A stretch of DNA of 64,000 nt from an uncultured Bacteroides sp. (GTDB lineage: Bacteria > Bacteroidota > Bacteroidia > Bacteroidales > Bacteroidaceae), in the NCBI GenBank assembly GCA_900555635.1, contig USLU01000020.1, forward strand, positions 1-64,000, given 5' to 3'. Numbering within the stretch: the first letter of the stretch is position 1; every line of letters begins with the position of its first letter. Of this stretch, positions 34,348-42,785 are shown one piece after another. Below the pieces are notes generated by a model. The model did no database searches. It was given only the letters and a program-made list of their open reading frames with translations, and had not been told where the DNA came from. Both the position numbers and the translations under genes were made by a program.

Positions 34348-35574
34348 ATGGAACGGAAATTTATAATCATAGGAATAGATGACAACCGGGAACCTTTTTT
34401 CCCGCCGGAAGTATTATTGCATATACGGCAGGGAAAGATATTCTCAGGGGGCATACGACATAAGGATATTGTAAAAGACATATTGCCGGAGCAGGCTCAA
34501 TGGATTTCCATTACCGTACCATTGGAAAATGTATTTGCTGAGTATGAGATTTTTTTTACTGAAGAAGAGGCAATCATTGTCTTTGCTTCCGGTGATCCGC
34601 TGTTTTTCGGCTTTGCCAATACAGTAAAACGCAAATTGCCTGATGCGCAAATTCTGCTTTATCCGGCTTTCAATTCCTTGCAAACATTAGCGCATCGACT
34701 GGTAATGCCTTATGACGATATGCGTACAGTGTCGCTTACCGGTCGTCCTTGGCAGGAATTTGACCGTGCCCTCATAGAACGCTCACCGAAAATCGGTGTT
34801 CTTACCGATCGTGAACATACTCCCGCCACTATTGCCGAACGTATGCTAGAATTTGGTTATACCTATTATATAATGTATATAGGCGAGCACCTCGGCAATC
34901 CCGACAAAGAACATATTCGCCGTATGACTCCTAAAGAAGCTTCACAAAGCACCTTCGAGCATCCAAACAATCTGATACTCTACTACGGGGAACATAGCAA
35001 CGTTAGTACGCCCCCCATTACCATGCGCCCCTTCGGAATCCCCGACGAACAATTCGCCCATCTTGACGGACGTGCCCGCATGATAACGAAAGCCCCCATC
35101 CGCCTGCTTACTTTGCAAGCTTTGGAGCTGAACCGCCGCCGTGTCTTTTGGGACATTGGTTTCTGCACAGGTTCAGTCTCTATCGAAGCCCGATTGCAAT
35201 TTCCGCACCTTACTGTGATTGCTTTTGAAATCCGTCCCGAAGGCAAGGAACTGATAGATATAAACACCCGTCGTTTCGGAGCACCGGGCATCACAGCAGT
35301 TATGGGCGATTTCCTGCAAACAGAGATTAGCTCCTATCCCCGCCCCGATGCTATTTTTATAGGCGGACATGGCGGACATCTGAAAGAGATCTTGGCAAAA
35401 GTAAAAGAAGTGCTGCAACCCAGTGGCTGTATTGTTTTCAACTCCGTTTCAGAGGAAAGCAAAGCCGCATTCAGCGAAGGAATCATAGATATAGGAATGA
35501 TGTTACATCCCTCTCTCCGCATAGCATTGAATGATTATAACCCTATTGAAATTATGAAAGCAACGCTTTCTTAA
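34348..35574 (+). CDS. cbiET: Precorrin-6Y C5,15-methyltransferase (decarboxylating), CbiE-CbiT fusion
   Basis: The 408-residue protein is a CobL-type fusion. The N-terminal CbiE part (about residues 1-205) is a tetrapyrrole methylase with FASGDPLFFGFAN near residue 79. The C-terminal CbiT part has a Rossmann SAM site with WDIGFCTGSVSIEARL near residue 269 and FIGGHGGHLKEIL near residue 339. Together they methylate C5 and C15 and remove the acetate carboxyl at C12. The gene follows cobJ-cbiC after 148 bases filled with a repeat and is 12 bases before cbiG-cobM. Confidence 0.94.
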   Translation: MERKFIIIGIDDNREPFFPPEVLLHIRQGKIFSGGIRHKDIVKDILPEQAQWISITVPLENVFAEYEIFFTEEEAIIVFASGDPLFFGFANTVKRKLPDAQILLYPAFNSLQTLAHRLVMPYDDMRTVSLTGRPWQEFDRALIERSPKIGVLTDREHTPATIAERMLEFGYTYYIMYIGEHLGNPDKEHIRRMTPKEASQSTFEHPNNLILYYGEHSNVSTPPITMRPFGIPDEQFAHLDGRARMITKAPIRLLTLQALELNRRRVFWDIGFCTGSVSIEARLQFPHLTVIAFEIRPEGKELIDINTRRFGAPGITAVMGDFLQTEISSYPRPDAIFIGGHGGHLKEILAKVKEVLQPSGCIVFNSVSEESKAAFSEGIIDIGMMLHPSLRIALNDYNPIEIMKATLS

Positions 35575-35586
35575 ATATATATCTAA

Positions 35587-37443
35587 ATGAAAACAGCTAT
35601 TATCCTTATTTCCGAAGCCGGACTGAGCGCAGCGAACCTACTACGCGGCGAACTTTCCGAATCAGAAGTTTTCACCCCCCGTAATGAAGACGGGTGTACA
35701 CATATCGAATCTATCGGCAATTTCACAGCGGAGAATTTTAACCGCTATGATGCCTTCATTTTTATTGGAGCAATGGGAATATGTGTACGTTCTATCGCAC
35801 CACATCTTAAGAACAAGTATACCGACCCTGCTGTGGTATGTGTGGATAGTACAGGCAAATATGCCATTTCCGTACTTTCCGGACATATTGGCGGCGCCAA
35901 CGAACTGACCAACCAAGTAGCTAAAATACTTGGTGCCGAACCGGTAGTTACTACTCAAAGTGACCGTTCCGGCTTGTGGGCGCTCGATACTTTTCCAAAA
36001 CGGTTCGGTTGGTTTCCAGTCATTAATGCAGATCCCTCTGCTCTCTTGATGGCAGAACTTGCCAAGACTAAAGAAGAGAAAATAAAGGCATGTATGAACG
36101 AACATATCGGCATATTCGTTGCCGGTAAACCTACCGCCCTACTGCTTACCATCCGTGATGAAGGCACCGAGTGGCTGGAAGCTAATTTGCCTCCTCATGT
36201 AACGGTATTCTATCACGCCAAAGATATCAAGCCTTCCCGCTTTAAGCTGATCATATCCGTAGCTCCACAAATTCCCGATTTAGGAAGCTATATGCCTATC
36301 ATCTGCTTTATTCCCAGTGTGCTGCACCTTGGCATCGGTCTTGCCCGCCAGGCAGGTCCTACCCGGAAAGTTCAGGATCAGATCTTTGAGCTATTGAAGG
36401 ACAATGGAATTATGCTTCCTGCTATTGCGTCCATCTCGACTATTGATGCAAAGAAAAATGAGCCGGTAGTAAAGGCACTTAAAAAGAAAGTTCCCGTTCA
36501 TTTCTATACAGCCGACGAACTGGCACAAGTAAACGTTCCCCATCCTAGCAAGACGGTTATGAAGCATATGGGTACGCCTAGCGTAAGCGAAGCCGCCGCC
36601 ATACTAAGTTCAGAGAATCCCCAACTGCTATTACCCAAGAAGAAAGGAGAAAATTACACAGTGGCTGTCGCTATCGATATCAATGCCGTACGACGTGGAC
36701 ACATTGAAATCGTAGGTGCAGGTCCGGGTGATCCTGATTTAATATCCGTACGCGGACGCCAAATGCTTGAGAAAGCCGATCTTATACTCTATGCCGGTAG
36801 TCTTGTTCCTAAAGAACTAACCCTCTGTGCCAAACCGGGCGCTACCGTACGCAGTTCTGCATCAATGAATCTGGAAGAACAGTTTGCTTTAATGAAGGAA
36901 TTCTACGATAGAGGTAAATTTGTGGTACGCCTTCATACGGGTGATCCTTGCATTTATGGAGCCATTCAGGAGCAGATGAACTACTTCGACCAATATAAAA
37001 TGAGCTATCATATCACCCCCGGTATCTCTTCATTCCAGGCGGCGGCAGCAGCTTTGAAGTCGCAATTCACCATTCCGGAAAAGGTACAAAGCATTATCCT
37101 CACCCGAGGCGAAGGACGTACTCCGATGCCCGAACGTGAACAATTGCACCTTATGGCACGCTCGCAAAGCACCATGTGTATCTTCCTCAGTGCCGGCATT
37201 GCCCAGCAAGTGCAAGAGGAGCTTTTGCAGGAATATCCTGAGAATACACCTGTTGCAGTATGCTATCATTTGACTTGGAAAGATGAACGTATCTTCCGTG
37301 GCGAATTGAAAGATCTCGCTAAAATCGTCAAAGAGAATAAACTGACCTTAACCACCATGATTGTAGTAGGCGAAGCCATCGGCAATCGTGAAGGTCTTTC
37401 CCGACTATATGCCCAAGAATTCAAACACCTCTTCCGCAAATAA
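35587..37443 (+). CDS. cbiG-cobM: CbiG fused to precorrin-4 C11-methyltransferase
   Basis: The 618-residue protein begins with CbiG (residues 1 to about 350), which opens the delta-lactone in the anaerobic pathway. Its signature is VLSGHIGGANELTNQVA near residue 96, and the CbiG C-terminal part follows (SVLHLGIGLARQAG). From about residue 375 a SAM methyltransferase of the CobM/CbiF type starts, with VGAGPGDPDLISVRGRQML, LHTGDPCIYGAI and TPGISSFQAAAAAL. The CbiG part supports the anaerobic, early-cobalt route, in line with CbiK and against the oxygen-dependent CobG route. Confidence 0.94.
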   Translation: MKTAIILISEAGLSAANLLRGELSESEVFTPRNEDGCTHIESIGNFTAENFNRYDAFIFIGAMGICVRSIAPHLKNKYTDPAVVCVDSTGKYAISVLSGHIGGANELTNQVAKILGAEPVVTTQSDRSGLWALDTFPKRFGWFPVINADPSALLMAELAKTKEEKIKACMNEHIGIFVAGKPTALLLTIRDEGTEWLEANLPPHVTVFYHAKDIKPSRFKLIISVAPQIPDLGSYMPIICFIPSVLHLGIGLARQAGPTRKVQDQIFELLKDNGIMLPAIASISTIDAKKNEPVVKALKKKVPVHFYTADELAQVNVPHPSKTVMKHMGTPSVSEAAAILSSENPQLLLPKKKGENYTVAVAIDINAVRRGHIEIVGAGPGDPDLISVRGRQMLEKADLILYAGSLVPKELTLCAKPGATVRSSASMNLEEQFALMKEFYDRGKFVVRLHTGDPCIYGAIQEQMNYFDQYKMSYHITPGISSFQAAAAALKSQFTIPEKVQSIILTRGEGRTPMPEREQLHLMARSQSTMCIFLSAGIAQQVQEELLQEYPENTPVAVCYHLTWKDERIFRGELKDLAKIVKENKLTLTTMIVVGEAIGNREGLSRLYAQEFKHLFRK

Positions 37444-37476
37444 ACATCATTAATCACTAAACACCAATTACTAAAA

Positions 37477-39369
37477 ATGATACTCGTATTAGGCGGAACC
37501 ACCGAAGGGCGTATAGCTGCCAAAACACTCGAAGAAGCTGGAAAACCTTTTTATTACTCTACCAAAGGAAATGAACAGGAAGTGCTGCTGCACAACGGCA
37601 TACGTCTGCAAGGCGCAATGGATGTAATAGATACCGAACACTTTTGTGTCCAACATAATATTAAGTTGATAATAGATGCTGCTCACCCCTTTGCCGAACA
37701 GCTCCATAGCACATTAGATCAGGTAACCCGCGAATCCGGTATCCCCGTCATTCGCTATGAGCGCATCTTCCCCACACGGGATAAAGATATCCTCTGGTGC
37801 CGGAACTATGAAGATGCCATCCGCTGTATAAAAACAAAAGAAATAGAAAGTGTACTGGCACTTACCGGTGTACAAAGTATCGGTAAACTCAAAGCCCTTT
37901 GGCAAGAAGTCTTTTGCTATTTCCGAATCCTCGACCGTGATAGTTCCCGTGAACTGGCTGCTCAGGAAGGCTTCCCAAAAAATCGTCTTTGCTACTATCG
38001 CAGCGGAGAGGATGAACGTGTCCTGATGAAAGATCTGCGTCCCGAAGCCATACTTATCAAAGAAAGCGGCGTCTCCGGCGGATTTTGCGAGAAAGTGGAA
38101 GCCGCAAAAGCATTAGGTATAGCCATTATTGCCATCACCTGCCCACCAACTCCCGAAAGCTTTATCCGTGTGAATGGAGAATACGGTTTGCGCCGCATGA
38201 TCGAACGACTGCTGCCCGATTACTTCCCGCTGCACAGCGGACTAACCACCGGTACTTGTGCCGCCGCGGCAGCAGTAGCTGCTACTTGGGATATTTTTAA
38301 CATCACGCATCAGGAGCGCCCCGATGAGTTCCCTATCATACTGCCCAACAACGAAACCATTATGGTTCCCGTAGAACCGCAAACCTGCCTCCCCCACTCC
38401 GATATACTGGATAATGGTGACGGCATGTTTGAAATCAGTGCCACGGTTATCAAGAACAGTGGAGACGACCCGGACATTACCAATGGGATGAAGGTTATCG
38501 CCAACGTAGCCATACCCTTTCGCATGGACGACCCTTCTCCCGAAGAGTCACAGCAGGAAGATTACAACATCATCGTGTGCGGCGGTGAAGGAATAGGTAT
38601 CGTCACCCTGCCCGGCTTGGGGCTTGATGTGGGCGACTCCGCTATCAACCCTACACCACGCAAGATGATTGAAGAGAATGTAAAGCTGTGCCTCCGATCG
38701 TTGGAAATCCCCATACAACCCAATCCTATCGTGGTGACTATCTCCATCCCCGGTGGAGAAGAAATAGCCAAACGGACTTTTAATCCACGTTTGGGCATAG
38801 AGGGAGGAATATCTATCATCGGTACGTCAGGTATTGTAAGGCCATTCTCTTCGGAAGCTTTTGTAAGCTCCATCCGTAAGTCAATGGAGGTAGCAAAGGC
38901 TACTAACAGTCCTCGTATCGTAATCAGTTCGGGTGCGAAAAGCGAAAAACATATCAGGGCATATTATCCGGAATTACCGGCACAAGCATTTGTACAGTAT
39001 GGTAATTTCATTGGGGAGACATTGAAAATTGCCGAAGAACTTAAAGTAAGTCATATTACCCTTGCGGTAATGATAGGCAAAGCCGTGAAGCTGGCGGATG
39101 GAAATCTGGATACCCACAGTAAGAAAGCAGTAATGAACAAAAGCCTGATCTGTGATTTAGCTTTCCAAGCCGGTTGTACAGATGAAACGCTCAAAGCCAT
39201 CGAGCAAATGAACCTGGCACGTCAACTTTGGGATATCATACCGAACAAAGAACTAAAAGAATTTTGCAATTTATTAATAAAACACTGCGGGCACTATTGC
39301 TCTCCATTATTACCCAATGGCGAACTTACCCTATTACTAATTACAGAAAACGGAGAAATATACACATGA
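37477..39369 (+). CDS. cobK-cbiD: Precorrin-6A reductase fused to cobalt-precorrin-5B C1-methyltransferase
   Basis: This 630-residue fusion begins with a CobK/CbiJ reductase (LVLGGTTEGRIAAKTLEEAG at residues 3-22; IDAAHPFAEQL near residue 66; LALTGVQSIGKL). At about residue 252 it changes to CbiD, with SGLTTGTCAAAAAVAATW, FEISATVIKNSGDDPDIT and GEGIGIVTLPGLGLDVG. CbiD methylates C1, and CbiJ then reduces the macrocycle, so the two fused steps are consecutive. Its stop codon overlaps the start of the next gene as ATGA. Confidence 0.94.
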   Translation: MILVLGGTTEGRIAAKTLEEAGKPFYYSTKGNEQEVLLHNGIRLQGAMDVIDTEHFCVQHNIKLIIDAAHPFAEQLHSTLDQVTRESGIPVIRYERIFPTRDKDILWCRNYEDAIRCIKTKEIESVLALTGVQSIGKLKALWQEVFCYFRILDRDSSRELAAQEGFPKNRLCYYRSGEDERVLMKDLRPEAILIKESGVSGGFCEKVEAAKALGIAIIAITCPPTPESFIRVNGEYGLRRMIERLLPDYFPLHSGLTTGTCAAAAAVAATWDIFNITHQERPDEFPIILPNNETIMVPVEPQTCLPHSDILDNGDGMFEISATVIKNSGDDPDITNGMKVIANVAIPFRMDDPSPEESQQEDYNIIVCGGEGIGIVTLPGLGLDVGDSAINPTPRKMIEENVKLCLRSLEIPIQPNPIVVTISIPGGEEIAKRTFNPRLGIEGGISIIGTSGIVRPFSSEAFVSSIRKSMEVAKATNSPRIVISSGAKSEKHIRAYYPELPAQAFVQYGNFIGETLKIAEELKVSHITLAVMIGKAVKLADGNLDTHSKKAVMNKSLICDLAFQAGCTDETLKAIEQMNLARQLWDIIPNKELKEFCNLLIKHCGHYCSPLLPNGELTLLLITENGEIYT

Positions 39370-40043
39370 AAAAGATTATCATGACTGTTTGTCTTGCCAT
39401 AACTTCTTTGGCAACTTTGGCGCAATGCCCTGTATCTTTCCATGCAAAAGCAGGAATCGGTACTTCTCATTTTTATGGTAAACACTCAGGAAGTGAAACC
39501 AAGATAGCCTACAAAGCAGGAATCGGTGCAGAATATGCGCTCAACAGAACATGGGTACTACAATCCGCTTTGGAGTTTGTTTCCATCGGAGGCGAAAGCG
39601 ATATGGCGTATGTGGGAAATGCCAAAATGAACGAACTATATCTTCAGATACCTATTATGATGGCTGCAAGACTCAATCTTGGGAAAAACTATCATGCTTC
39701 TTTAAGTGTAGGTCCATACATTGCAGTTGGTGTAGGAGGTAAAACAACCGGTGAGATGTACGATTATAGCAGTAGCCGTCCTAGTTATGATAACTATCGT
39801 TTCAAGTTAGACACCTTCGGTAGCCTTATTGATAATAATATGGGCAATAACCGTTTGGATGCAGGTATCGCTATGGGCATCTCCATTGAATATCACAGAT
39901 TTATCATTGGAGCTGAAGCTCAGGTAGGATTCATCACGGTCAACAAACAATTGAACCAGATTGTGAACCCTGATGGATATAATGGAGAATATCTCCCAAA
40001 GAACTTTGCTTCATTCTTTACACTAGGGTATAGGTTCTGGTAA
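39366..40043 (+). CDS. Outer membrane beta-barrel protein at the end of the corrin operon
   Basis: I start at the ATG at 39366, which overlaps the cbiD stop (ATGA). The resulting 225-residue protein has a clean signal peptide (MKKIIMTVCLAITSLATLAQ). The rest is alternating beta-strands ending with the aromatic YRFW, typical of small PorT-like or OmpW-size barrels of Bacteroidota. No specific function can be read. Translational coupling to cobK-cbiD is unusual for an envelope protein and hints at a role in corrinoid or cobalt traffic, but the coupling may be accidental. Confidence 0.75.
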   Translation: MKKIIMTVCLAITSLATLAQCPVSFHAKAGIGTSHFYGKHSGSETKIAYKAGIGAEYALNRTWVLQSALEFVSIGGESDMAYVGNAKMNELYLQIPIMMAARLNLGKNYHASLSVGPYIAVGVGGKTTGEMYDYSSSRPSYDNYRFKLDTFGSLIDNNMGNNRLDAGIAMGISIEYHRFIIGAEAQVGFITVNKQLNQIVNPDGYNGEYLPKNFASFFTLGYRFW

Positions 40044-40063
40044 TGCACTTGATATAGTATACA

Positions 40064-40141
40064 ATCCGTAATTAGGGTTATAACATCTGTAATTTATCTA
40101 CAAAGGAATTGTTTCTTTCTACCGTCCTTTGCATCTGAAAT
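40064..40141 (+). repeat. Duplicated upstream regulatory region, copy A
   Basis: The segment from AATCCGTAATTAGGGTTATA through ATCTACAAAGGAATT aligns along nearly 75 bases with 40554-40624. It lies directly before the broken acetyltransferase. Its -7 part (GTCCTTTG) is degraded against copy B. Repeated CTGTAAT half-sites suggest a regulator site. Confidence 0.65.
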
Positions 40142-40168
40142 AATAGATAAATAATTTGTTATAACCCT

Positions 40169-40549
40169 ATGACACTTGAAACTTTTTTAGAACACGTAAA
40201 GCAGTGGAAACCGCTCGATACGGTAGACATATGCGGCTTCATAGATAAAATGAGTGACGAAGCACGCCGCATTACCTTTGACTTGAACGGCTCATACCAC
40301 ACGCAAGAAGAATTGCGTGAACTTCTCTCACATCTATTCGGGAAACCTGTTGCCCCCTCATTCAAAACATTCCCACCGGTAAGCTCCAACTCCACCATCT
40401 TGCAAGGCGTAACCATAGGCGATAATTCCATCGTTGCAGCAGGTTCCGTGGTGACAAAAGACATTCCTGCCAATGTTATTGTAGGCGGTGTTCCGGCAAA
40501 GTTTATCCGAAATATCGAGTTTCAACAAATACGAACATTCCCCTTATAG
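40169..40549 (+). pseudogene. Sugar O-acetyltransferase with internal deletion
   Basis: The frame encodes 126 residues; maltose/galactoside acetyltransferases have about 190. Residues 1-70 match the family's N-terminal MAC-type helical part ([36 protein letters not shown]). Residues 71-126 match the very end of the left-handed beta-helix ([34 protein letters not shown]). The central coils with the catalytic histidine are missing, so about 65 residues were lost in frame. The product could fold only partly and should be inactive. The frame is still open, so the deletion is probably recent. Confidence 0.75.
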
Positions 40550-40553
40550 ATAG

Positions 40554-40624
40554 AATCTGTAATTGAGGTAATGATGTCTGTAATCCATCTACAAAGAAAT
40601 TCTTTTCCTTCCTGTAATTTTGCA
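40554..40624 (+). repeat. Duplicated upstream regulatory region, copy B
   Basis: This copy (AATCTGTAATTGAGGTAATG through ATCTACAAAGAAATT) mirrors copy A at 40064 and ends in an intact -7 element TAATTTTG at 40615-40622. It is the likely promoter region of the alpha/beta hydrolase gene. Confidence 0.65.
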
Positions 40625-40750
40625 ATGTAGTAACAACTACAAAATGTAAGCTCTGGTCTTATAAGTGTTGAACCTCTAAAATATAAGATAAAATGAAATA
40701 CAGGATAAAGAATAACAAGATAAAAATAACAGACTCAATACGATTTTATT

Positions 40751-41830
40751 ATGAAACATTTAAAAACAAAGTATATTATGAATATAAAAACGATTATTGC
40801 AACCGGATTATTAGTTATTGGTACAACAGCCATTGCACAAACAAGCAAAACAACTGATACGAATATGGAAAAATTGGAATTGACACAGGAATGGGACAAA
40901 ACATTCCCACAGAGTGATAAAGTGACGCATAGTAAAGTAACTTTCCGCAATCGCTACGGCATTACGCTTGCCGCAGATATGTATATGCCCAAAAATGCCG
41001 AAAGCAAACTTGCAGCCATTGCGGTGAGCGGACCGTTTGGTGCAGTGAAAGAGCAGTCGTCAGGACTTTATGCACAGACGCTTGCCGAGCACGGTTTCCT
41101 GACCATTGCTTTCGATCCCTCGTTTACTGGCGAAAGCGGAGGCCAACCTCGCAACATAGCTTCACCCGACATGAATACGGAAGATTTCAGTGCAGCCGTG
41201 GACTATCTTACAACACGTACCGATGTGGATGCCGAACGTATCGGCATACTTGGCGTTTGCGGTTGGGGCGGCTTTGCTATCAATGCTGCTGCCAACGACA
41301 CACGCATCAAGGCTACCGTAGCATCCACAATGTATGACATCAGCCGATGCACCGCTAATGGTTATTATGATAAGCTGACAGCCAACGAGCGATATAGGAT
41401 GCGTCAACAACTGAATATCCAGCGCAACCAGGATGCAAAGAGCGGTACTTATCAGCGCAATATAATGAACCCGAAACCTGCCGATGACGCACCGCAATTC
41501 ATGAAAGACTATTATGATTATTATAAGACAAAACGTGGTTATCACCCTCGTTCCATCAACTCAGGTCTTGGCTGGAATGTGACATCGACTTTGGCATTTC
41601 TCAACGCCCCCATCCTTGCTTACAGTGATGAGATACGCAGTCCCGTGCTGGTCGTTCACGGTGAAAAAGCACATTCGCGCTATATGGGTGAAGATGCTTT
41701 CAAGAAATTGAAAGGTGACAACAAGCAGCTACTCATCATCCCCGGTGCAGTCCATACCGATCTATATGACAAGATGGATATCATTCCTTTTGACAAGATT
41801 GAACAATTCTATAAAGAATATCTAAAGTAG
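40751..41830 (+). CDS. Exported alpha/beta hydrolase with cysteine at the nucleophile position
   Basis: The 359-residue protein has a hydrophobic start, either from the ATG at 40751 or from the ATG at 40778 (MNIKTIIATGLLVIGTTAIAQ). The later start gives the better signal peptide. The fold is of the dienelactone-hydrolase/YcjY type, with FDPSFTGESGGQPRN near residue 120, the elbow GVCGWGG near residue 167, a candidate acid in VLVVHGEKAHSRY and the histidine in PGAVHTDLYDK. The elbow has cysteine where most family members have serine. Substrate unknown. It is the first intact gene after the decayed acetyltransferase and shares its upstream region. Confidence 0.8.
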   Translation: MKHLKTKYIMNIKTIIATGLLVIGTTAIAQTSKTTDTNMEKLELTQEWDKTFPQSDKVTHSKVTFRNRYGITLAADMYMPKNAESKLAAIAVSGPFGAVKEQSSGLYAQTLAEHGFLTIAFDPSFTGESGGQPRNIASPDMNTEDFSAAVDYLTTRTDVDAERIGILGVCGWGGFAINAAANDTRIKATVASTMYDISRCTANGYYDKLTANERYRMRQQLNIQRNQDAKSGTYQRNIMNPKPADDAPQFMKDYYDYYKTKRGYHPRSINSGLGWNVTSTLAFLNAPILAYSDEIRSPVLVVHGEKAHSRYMGEDAFKKLKGDNKQLLIIPGAVHTDLYDKMDIIPFDKIEQFYKEYLK

Positions 41831-41918
41831 AAACTGGGACGCGAGATTAATAACGAACATCTCGAAAATGCTTATAAATTGGGGATGGAATTATAAAACA
41901 AATAATAAAATAATTAAA

Positions 41919-42785
41919 ATGGAATTTATCAAGAATAAGGAATACGAAGGCGAACGTCCTTTGTTTGCAACACACGACTTGCAACTGGAAAATGTAACGA
42001 TTCACACCGGTGAATCAGCTCTAAAAGAATGCAGTAATATCATAGCTGTAAACTGCCGCTTCGAAGGTAAATATCCTTTTTGGCACAACAACGGCTTCAT
42101 CGTAAAGAACTGTTTCTTTACAGAAGGAGCACGTGCTGCCCTTTGGTATTCACAGAACCTTCAAATGATAGATACAGTAGTGGAAGCTCCCAAAATGTTC
42201 CGTGAAATGGATGGTATCAAACTCGAAAATGTTCAGATACCCAACGCCTTGGAAACCCTTTGGCATTGTCGCAATGTGATAATGAAAAATGTTCAGATAG
42301 ACCATGCAGACTACCTTTTCATGCACGGAGAAAATATCCGTATTGAGAATTATAGCCAAAACGGAAATTATTCTTTCCAGTATTGTAAAAACGTAGAAAT
42401 CCACCATGCAGTCATCAACTCAAAAGATGCCTTCTGGAATACAGAAAATGTAACTGTATACGATTCTGAAATTAATGGTGAGTACCTGGGATGGCACTCT
42501 CGCAATCTTCGTCTGGTAAACTGTAAAATTTCAGGTACACAACCCCTCTGTTACACTCACAACCTAGTGATGGAAAATTGCACAATGGCTGATGACTGCG
42601 ACCTGGCTTTTGAATACGCCAGCGTTCAGGCAACAATCAACAGCCCTATACACAGTGTGAAAAATCCTCGTAGCGGAAGCATCACTGCCGATAGCTATGG
42701 CAAAATCAATATTGATGGAAACATCAAAACACCTGCCGACTGCTTATTAGAATTGTGGGACAATGTTAGTTGCTTTAGCGCATGA
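41919..42785 (+). CDS. DUF3737 family beta-helix protein
   Basis: I start at the ATG at 41919 (MEFIKNKEYEGERPLF), giving 289 residues; the in-frame upstream ATG at 41868 has no family support. The sequence repeats short blocks such as NVTIHTGESALKECSNI, NVIMKNVQIDHADY and NLRLVNCKISG, which is a right-handed beta-helix pattern with WHSRN-type turns. No catalytic residues are known for this family. The stop overlaps the start of the MalY-like gene (ATGA), so the two are coupled. Confidence 0.82.
   Translation: MEFIKNKEYEGERPLFATHDLQLENVTIHTGESALKECSNIIAVNCRFEGKYPFWHNNGFIVKNCFFTEGARAALWYSQNLQMIDTVVEAPKMFREMDGIKLENVQIPNALETLWHCRNVIMKNVQIDHADYLFMHGENIRIENYSQNGNYSFQYCKNVEIHHAVINSKDAFWNTENVTVYDSEINGEYLGWHSRNLRLVNCKISGTQPLCYTHNLVMENCTMADDCDLAFEYASVQATINSPIHSVKNPRSGSITADSYGKINIDGNIKTPADCLLELWDNVSCFSA

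Noticed and set aside
40064..40624. Insertion sequence or transposon bounded by direct repeats
   Set aside because: No transposase or terminal inverted repeats are present; the duplicated parts look like promoter regions.
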